This document shows positions 13,672 through 17,155 of a stretch of DNA of 17,155 nt, one piece after another. The notes beneath the pieces are model-generated. The model did not search any database and was not told where the DNA came from. It saw only the letters and a program-made list of their open reading frames with translations. The stretch is from GCA-003244245 sp036378735 (GTDB lineage: Bacteria; Actinomycetota; Actinomycetes; Mycobacteriales; Pseudonocardiaceae): positions 1-17,155 of the forward strand of contig DASUVX010000067.1 in NCBI GenBank assembly GCA_036378735.1. Reading direction: 5' to 3'. The position numbers were made by a program, and so were the translations under genes. Each line of letters starts with the position of its first letter. Within the stretch, counting starts at the first letter, position 1.

Positions 13672-14244
13672 GTGACGCAGGGCAAACCGCGACGTTCCGA
13701 TGCGACCCGAGCCGCGATCCTCACCGCGGCGCGAGAGCGCTTCGCCGCCGACGGCTACGAACGAGCGACCATCCGCGCCATCGCCGCCGACGCCGGGATC
13801 GACCCGACGATGGTGATGCGCTACTACGGCAACAAGGAGAAGTTGTTCGCCGCGGCCGCGCAGATCGACCTCCGGCTGCCCGATCTGACCATGGTGCCGC
13901 CCGATCAGGTAGGCACCCGGCTGGCCCGGCACTTCCTGGAGCGGTGGGAGCACGACGAGACGATGGCGGCACTGCTGCGGGCCGCCGCCACGAACCAGGG
14001 GGCATCCCACCGCATGCGCGAGATGTTCGCCACCCAACTCGTACCGGTGGTGGCCGTGGCCTGCCCCGACCCGGCGCAAGCGCCGGCACGCGCGGCGCTG
14101 GTCTCCTCCCAGGTGCTCGGAGCCGCGCTGTGCCGCTATGTGCTGCGGCTCGAGCCGTTGGTGACCATGCCCGCCGACGACGTCATTGCCTGGCTCGGCC
14201 CCACCCTGCAGCGTTACCTGACCGCCACCGGGCCCGCGGTGTAG
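13672..14244 (+). CDS. TetR/AcrR-family transcriptional repressor
   Basis: This 190-residue regulator has an N-terminal TetR helix-turn-helix (about 10-57): RSDATRAAILTAARERFAADGYERATIRAIAADAGIDPTMVMRYYGNKEKLF, the full TetR signature. The rest is the helical ligand-binding and dimer domain. GTG at 13672 is chosen because it begins the conserved part and is preceded by a -10 box at leaderless spacing; an open extension to 13609 is operator DNA. Its divergent neighbour is the FAD monooxygenase, and two matching palindromes lie between the two genes, so it almost certainly represses both. The ligand is presumably the monooxygenase substrate or a related compound. The last bases overlap the end of the decayed DUF418 gene. 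Confidence 0.94.
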   Translation: MTQGKPRRSDATRAAILTAARERFAADGYERATIRAIAADAGIDPTMVMRYYGNKEKLFAAAAQIDLRLPDLTMVPPDQVGTRLARHFLERWEHDETMAALLRAAATNQGASHRMREMFATQLVPVVAVACPDPAQAPARAALVSSQVLGAALCRYVLRLEPLVTMPADDVIAWLGPTLQRYLTATGPAV

Positions 14245-15055
14245 GTGAGGCGGCGCAGCAGCACCTGGGCCGCGGTGACCACGGCGGCTCATCCAGGCAG
14301 CCAGCAGGACGGTCAGCGCCCAGGTCGTGATCGCCAGCAAGGCGATTTCGCGCGGCCCAGCCGGTTACCGAGGCCACCGCCGTAGGTGGCCAGCACCGCG
14401 ACGAACACCATCGACTGCAGCAGGTAGCAGGTCATCGACCGCTGCCCGCTGGCCGCTGGCCGCCAGCGCGCCGATCACCGGCCCGGTGCGGTCACGCTGT
14501 TGCATGCGGATCGCGACGAGCCCGGGCTATCGCGGCGTAATCCAACCCGCCGGCGAATCCGGTCAGGGTTTGCACCAGCCCCGCGATCACGGCCACCACC
14601 TCGGACGGGGGCCACCACGAGGCTCTCGCCAAAGCCCACGGCAGCGGCCAGTGCCACGCCGAGTACTGCGACGCGCTGGAAGAACCGGCGGTGGGGCTGC
14701 GGCTCGTCGAGTAGCCGCCGGCGCCGCGCCCACACCGCGAGCAGCACGGCGGGCACCAACGTGAAGATCGAACCGACGACACTGCCCTGTATCCAATCCA
14801 GCACCCGCATCCCGGCTGCCTGCACGACGTCGGTGGTGCTACTGGCCTTGCCGCGCAGCGGGCTCAGCCGGCTCTCCAACGTGCGGAACAGCACGATGGG
14901 GACCGTCCACAGCCCGCTCGTGATCAGCAGTTTGCGGTCCCGGGCCCGGATCAGCAGCTCGGCGCCGCGCACCAAGACCGTTTGGGCGAACAGGGCCGTC
15001 TGGTCAAGCAGGGGATGCCCGCGTAGCCAGATACCGGTCCCGAAGGTGCCACCAT
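14214..15055 (-). pseudogene. Decayed DUF418-family membrane protein gene
   Basis: Read on the minus strand, pieces in all three frames match the intact DUF418 gene next door. One piece gives IWLRGHPLLDQTALFAQTVLV joined to RGAELLIRARDRKLLITSGLW and on to WIQGSVVGSIFTLVPAVLLAVWARRRRLLDEP; another SEVVAVIAGLVQTLTGFAGGLDYAAIA; another LAITTWALTVLLAAWMSRRGH. The first 55 or so residues are missing, and about 70 codons are deleted between the equivalents of TIFV and MFRATDR. Frameshifts include a 7-bp tandem duplication (TGGCCGC at 14450-14463), one extra G in the run at 14524-14526, a shift near 14600-14640 and a 4-bp loss near 14345. The 3' end runs into the TetR gene. It cannot make a working protein. 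Confidence 0.85.
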
Positions 15056-15087
15056 GATCTTCCCTTCAAGGCCTCTGGGGGAAGATC
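15056..15087. terminator. Inverted repeat after the intact DUF418 gene
   Basis: GATCTTCCC (15056-15064) and GGGAAGATC (15079-15087) are perfect 9-bp arms around a 14-nt loop. The repeat lies 20 bp after the DUF418 stop and at the head of the decayed copy. It may be the terminator of the first, a leftover of the promoter of the second, or both: GGGGAAGATCG also occurs before the intact gene (16356-16366). Confidence 0.45.
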
Positions 15088-15106
15088 GATCGGCAGCTTG
15101 GCGAAG

Positions 15107-16330
15107 TTACCCTTGCGGCGCCGGTACCTGGATTCGCTGGGGCGTGGTCTCCGTGGTGTGGTAGGTGAGCTGGCGAAGCAGCGTCTCCGCGGGACCTCGG
15201 TAACCGTGGCGGCTCATCGCGTCGGCCAGCAGCACGGTGGCCAGCCAGGTCAGCGTGGCCAGGGCGGCCAGCTCGATGAGGCCCAACTGGTCACCGAGGC
15301 CACCGCCGTAGGCGGCCAGCACCGCGACGAACACCACCGACTGCAGCAGGTAGCAGGTCATCGACCGCTGCCCGCAGGCCGCCAGCGCGCCGATCACCGG
15401 CCCGGTGCGGTCACGCTGTTGCACGCGGATCGCGACGAGCCCGGCTATCGCGGCGTAACCCACTCCGCCCGCGTAGCCGGAGAAGGTATGCGCCCCGCCC
15501 GCGAGCAAGGACAGCACGTCGGATGACGGCCGCCACCAGGTGGCCCGCACCAGCGCCCAGGGCAGACCGCCGGCAGCGGCGAGCCCGAGGCCGAGCACGG
15601 CGGCGTGCACCAGGAACCGCCGGTGACGCGCCGGCTCATCGAGCAGCCGCCGCCGCGCCGCCCACACCCCGAGCAGCACGGCGGGAACCAGCATGAACAT
15701 CGACCCGATGACGCTGCCCTGAATCCATTGCAGCACCCGCAGCTCCGCTGCGTACAACAGCGCGGGAGTGGCACTGGCCTTGTCGTGCAGCGGGCTGAGC
15801 CGGTGCTCCAGGCCGCGGAACAGCGCAATCGGCACCACCCACAGCGCACTGGTGATCAGCAGCGCGCGGTCGGTGGCCCGGAACATCACCTCGACCAGCA
15901 GTACCGCGATCAATCCGTAGGCGCCGATGATGTCCCCGCAGAACAGCAGCAGGGCATGGCACAAGCCGATGAGCACCATCCACCAACCGCGCCTGCGGAC
16001 GATCCGGCACACGGCCACCTCGTCGATGCCTCGACCGGCGTGTCGCCGCAGCAGTTGGACGATGCCGTAGCCGAACAACAAGGCATACATGGGATAGGCG
16101 CGATCCCGGACGAAGATCGTCTCAAGAAACAGGATCACCTGGTCGACGAACGGATGCCCGCGCAGCCACCAGCCGTCGCCGAGGCGAAAACTCCCGTACT
16201 GGTAGAGACAGACGTTGGCCAGCGCGATGAGTAACAGCATCGCGCCACGAGCCAGGTCCGGCGCGAGCGAGCGAGCCGACAGCGCTATCGCGCCGACTGG
16301 CGGTACTTCGACAGCGTTGGATATCCCCAT
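15107..16330 (-). CDS. DUF418-domain multi-pass membrane protein
   Basis: This 407-residue membrane protein has about eight to ten hydrophobic segments. The N-terminal half contains LARGAMLLLIALANVCLY (26-43), the loop GWWLRGHPFVDQ, and AYPMYALLFGYGIVQLLRRH. The C-terminal half (about 240-390) is the DUF418 region, with AACGQRSMTCYLLQSVVF and MSRHGYRGPAETLLRQLTY, the usual family ending. DUF418 proteins are of uncertain function; some are thought to be transporters or acyltransferase-like. The ATG at 16330 has a GGGGGAGG site close upstream. A decayed paralogue lies directly downstream, so the locus once held a tandem pair. It is 55 bp after the hypothetical gene and may share its transcript. 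Confidence 0.92.
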   Translation of the reverse strand: MGISNAVEVPPVGAIALSARSLAPDLARGAMLLLIALANVCLYQYGSFRLGDGWWLRGHPFVDQVILFLETIFVRDRAYPMYALLFGYGIVQLLRRHAGRGIDEVAVCRIVRRRGWWMVLIGLCHALLLFCGDIIGAYGLIAVLLVEVMFRATDRALLITSALWVVPIALFRGLEHRLSPLHDKASATPALLYAAELRVLQWIQGSVIGSMFMLVPAVLLGVWAARRRLLDEPARHRRFLVHAAVLGLGLAAAGGLPWALVRATWWRPSSDVLSLLAGGAHTFSGYAGGVGYAAIAGLVAIRVQQRDRTGPVIGALAACGQRSMTCYLLQSVVFVAVLAAYGGGLGDQLGLIELAALATLTWLATVLLADAMSRHGYRGPAETLLRQLTYHTTETTPQRIQVPAPQG

Positions 16331-16384
16331 GACCCTCCCCCGACAGCCACTGCAAGGGGAAGATCGCTGTGCGAGATTGAATCG

Positions 16385-17092
16385 TTACTTTTTGGGACTG
16401 CACTCGTTATCGGCCCAGCGCGACAGGTCGGCACGATCGGCGATCGCCGTGTCGGCAGTCTCCTCGGCCGCGGGCATGTCGAGGAGATCGGCGATCTCGC
16501 CAAGGGCTCGCAGCAGCCGCTCCAACCGGGTGGGCATGGCCGTGCACGGTGCCGCGGCCAGCACCCAGTCCTGTTCCAGCCAGGCAACCGCGATGTCGGC
16601 GCCGAGCGAGTTGGCCGCGAAGACGAAATCCGGTGTCATCAGGGCCCGAGCTCGCTCTGGTTCGGTGACTACGGCGATGCGTTCCCCGACGGCGCCCAGC
16701 CGGGTGAGTCGGGAATCCTGCGGTAATGGCTGGTCCGGCAGCCACAGCTCGACCACCAGATCGGCGTCGCGGACTCGCCGCTGCACCGCGACCACCACAC
16801 TGGAGACCTGGCCACCTTGCTCATGGTCGAAGACCTGCACCACGCGGCGACCGAGCCGGGTGAACAGGTTTCCCGTCACCAGATCCAGAGCCACCCCGGC
16901 TTCGGTGATCACACCGTGGCGCCAGCGCTGGGTGAAAATCGGGTCGGACAGCACGAACCGCCACCCGCGCAGCGCTGCCCACCGCCGGCGTTCCCGCTGC
17001 TGCGCGCTCTGCTGCCCGCGGTCGGCGGCCAGCAGGGCACTCCCGGCGGCGGCGGCCAGCCCAGAGATCACAAACCATACCCACGGCGTCAC
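16385..17092 (-). CDS. Membrane-anchored protein of unknown function
   Basis: This 235-residue protein begins with one hydrophobic segment (WVWFVISGLAAAAGSALLAA, 4-23), either an N-terminal anchor or an uncleaved signal. A Gln/Arg-rich stretch (QQSAQQRERRRWAALRGWRF) follows, then a soluble alpha/beta-looking domain with several beta-rich runs (VVQVFDHEQGGQVSSVVVAVQ, DADLVVELWLP, RIAVVTEPERA). The mix of Trp and Leu in AVAWLEQDWVLAAAP and the helical LERLLRALGEIADLLDMP near the end suggest a compact folded domain. I do not recognise the family. The GTG at 17092 is preceded by a TAGGCT -10 box 6 nt upstream, giving a leaderless gene. DUF418 follows on the same strand. Confidence 0.8.
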   Translation of the reverse strand: MTPWVWFVISGLAAAAGSALLAADRGQQSAQQRERRRWAALRGWRFVLSDPIFTQRWRHGVITEAGVALDLVTGNLFTRLGRRVVQVFDHEQGGQVSSVVVAVQRRVRDADLVVELWLPDQPLPQDSRLTRLGAVGERIAVVTEPERARALMTPDFVFAANSLGADIAVAWLEQDWVLAAAPCTAMPTRLERLLRALGEIADLLDMPAAEETADTAIADRADLSRWADNECSPKK

Positions 17093-17098
17093 CCGACG

Positions 17099-17104
17099 AG
17101 CCTA
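17099..17104 (-). promoter_or_regulatory. -10 box of the leaderless membrane-anchored protein gene
   Basis: TAGGCT on the minus strand is followed by 6 nt and GTG at 17092, identical in sequence to the serS box. No ribosome site is present. Confidence 0.5.
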
Positions 17105-17155
17105 AGTCGGCACCTCGCCCCTTCCCGTGAGCACACGCCGCTACTCCAGTCCCGA

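Noticed and set aside
12843..14330. Plus-strand frame of 495 codons over the monooxygenase and TetR genes
   Set aside because: It is another frame of the TetR gene and the antisense of the hydroxylase; no motifs are present.

Overview
This window is chromosomal DNA from a high-GC actinobacterium, most likely a member of the Mycobacteriales/Pseudonocardiales. That placement is an inference. It rests on the GC- and codon-biased genes, frequent GTG starts, many genes that begin 6-8 nt after a TANNNT -10 box (leaderless mRNAs), actinobacterial families (DUF4190, DUF418, GAF-type LuxR regulators), and a trmH-pyrE pair of the kind mycobacteria carry. Almost everything reads on the minus strand. The exceptions are a gene fragment at the left edge, a decayed PIN-domain fragment, a LuxR-type regulator and a TetR-type regulator.

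Left part (1-5122): a plus-strand gene tail (1-87) converges on a minus-strand cluster across a perfect 16-bp hairpin (102-144). The cluster encodes two ferritin-like proteins, one with a late Tat/lipoprotein signal, and a copper-binding cupredoxin lipoprotein. It looks like a small metal/redox module of the cell envelope. Next come a Cof-type HAD phosphatase, a DUF4190 membrane protein, a PIN-toxin-like remnant and serS.

Middle (5123-9674): a tightly coupled four-gene operon, SDR oxidoreductase - pyrE - TrmH-like RNA methyltransferase - GH76-like glycoside hydrolase, with every junction a 4-bp overlap (ATGA or GTGA). It is followed by an acetate-uptake (GPR1/FUN34/YaaH) transporter with a large dyad upstream, and a single-pass membrane protein with a long Pro/Ala-rich outer tail.

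Regulated accessory part (9760-14244): a fusion of a SnoaL-like domain and a hemerythrin domain lies divergent from a GAF/PAS-like LuxR regulator. Two CCCAG...CTGGG palindromes, one with perfect 10-bp arms, sit between them. The regulator converges, with a 34-bp overlap, on an FAD aromatic/polyketide-type hydroxylase. The hydroxylase is divergent from a TetR regulator. Their short shared intergenic region carries two mutually inverted copies of a 30-bp palindrome, one covering each promoter, a clear picture of a TetR-controlled hydroxylase switch.

Right part (14214-17155): a decayed DUF418 membrane-protein paralogue (internal deletion, lost N-terminus, several frameshifts) lies beside an intact DUF418 gene, with one short stretch of near-identity that suggests gene conversion. 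A conserved-looking membrane-anchored hypothetical protein ends the window. No tRNA, rRNA, CRISPR array, insertion sequence or phage gene was seen. The best candidates for something undescribed are the LuxR/SnoaL-hemerythrin pair with its palindromes, the TetR/hydroxylase double operator, and the ferritin-ferritin-cupredoxin operon.
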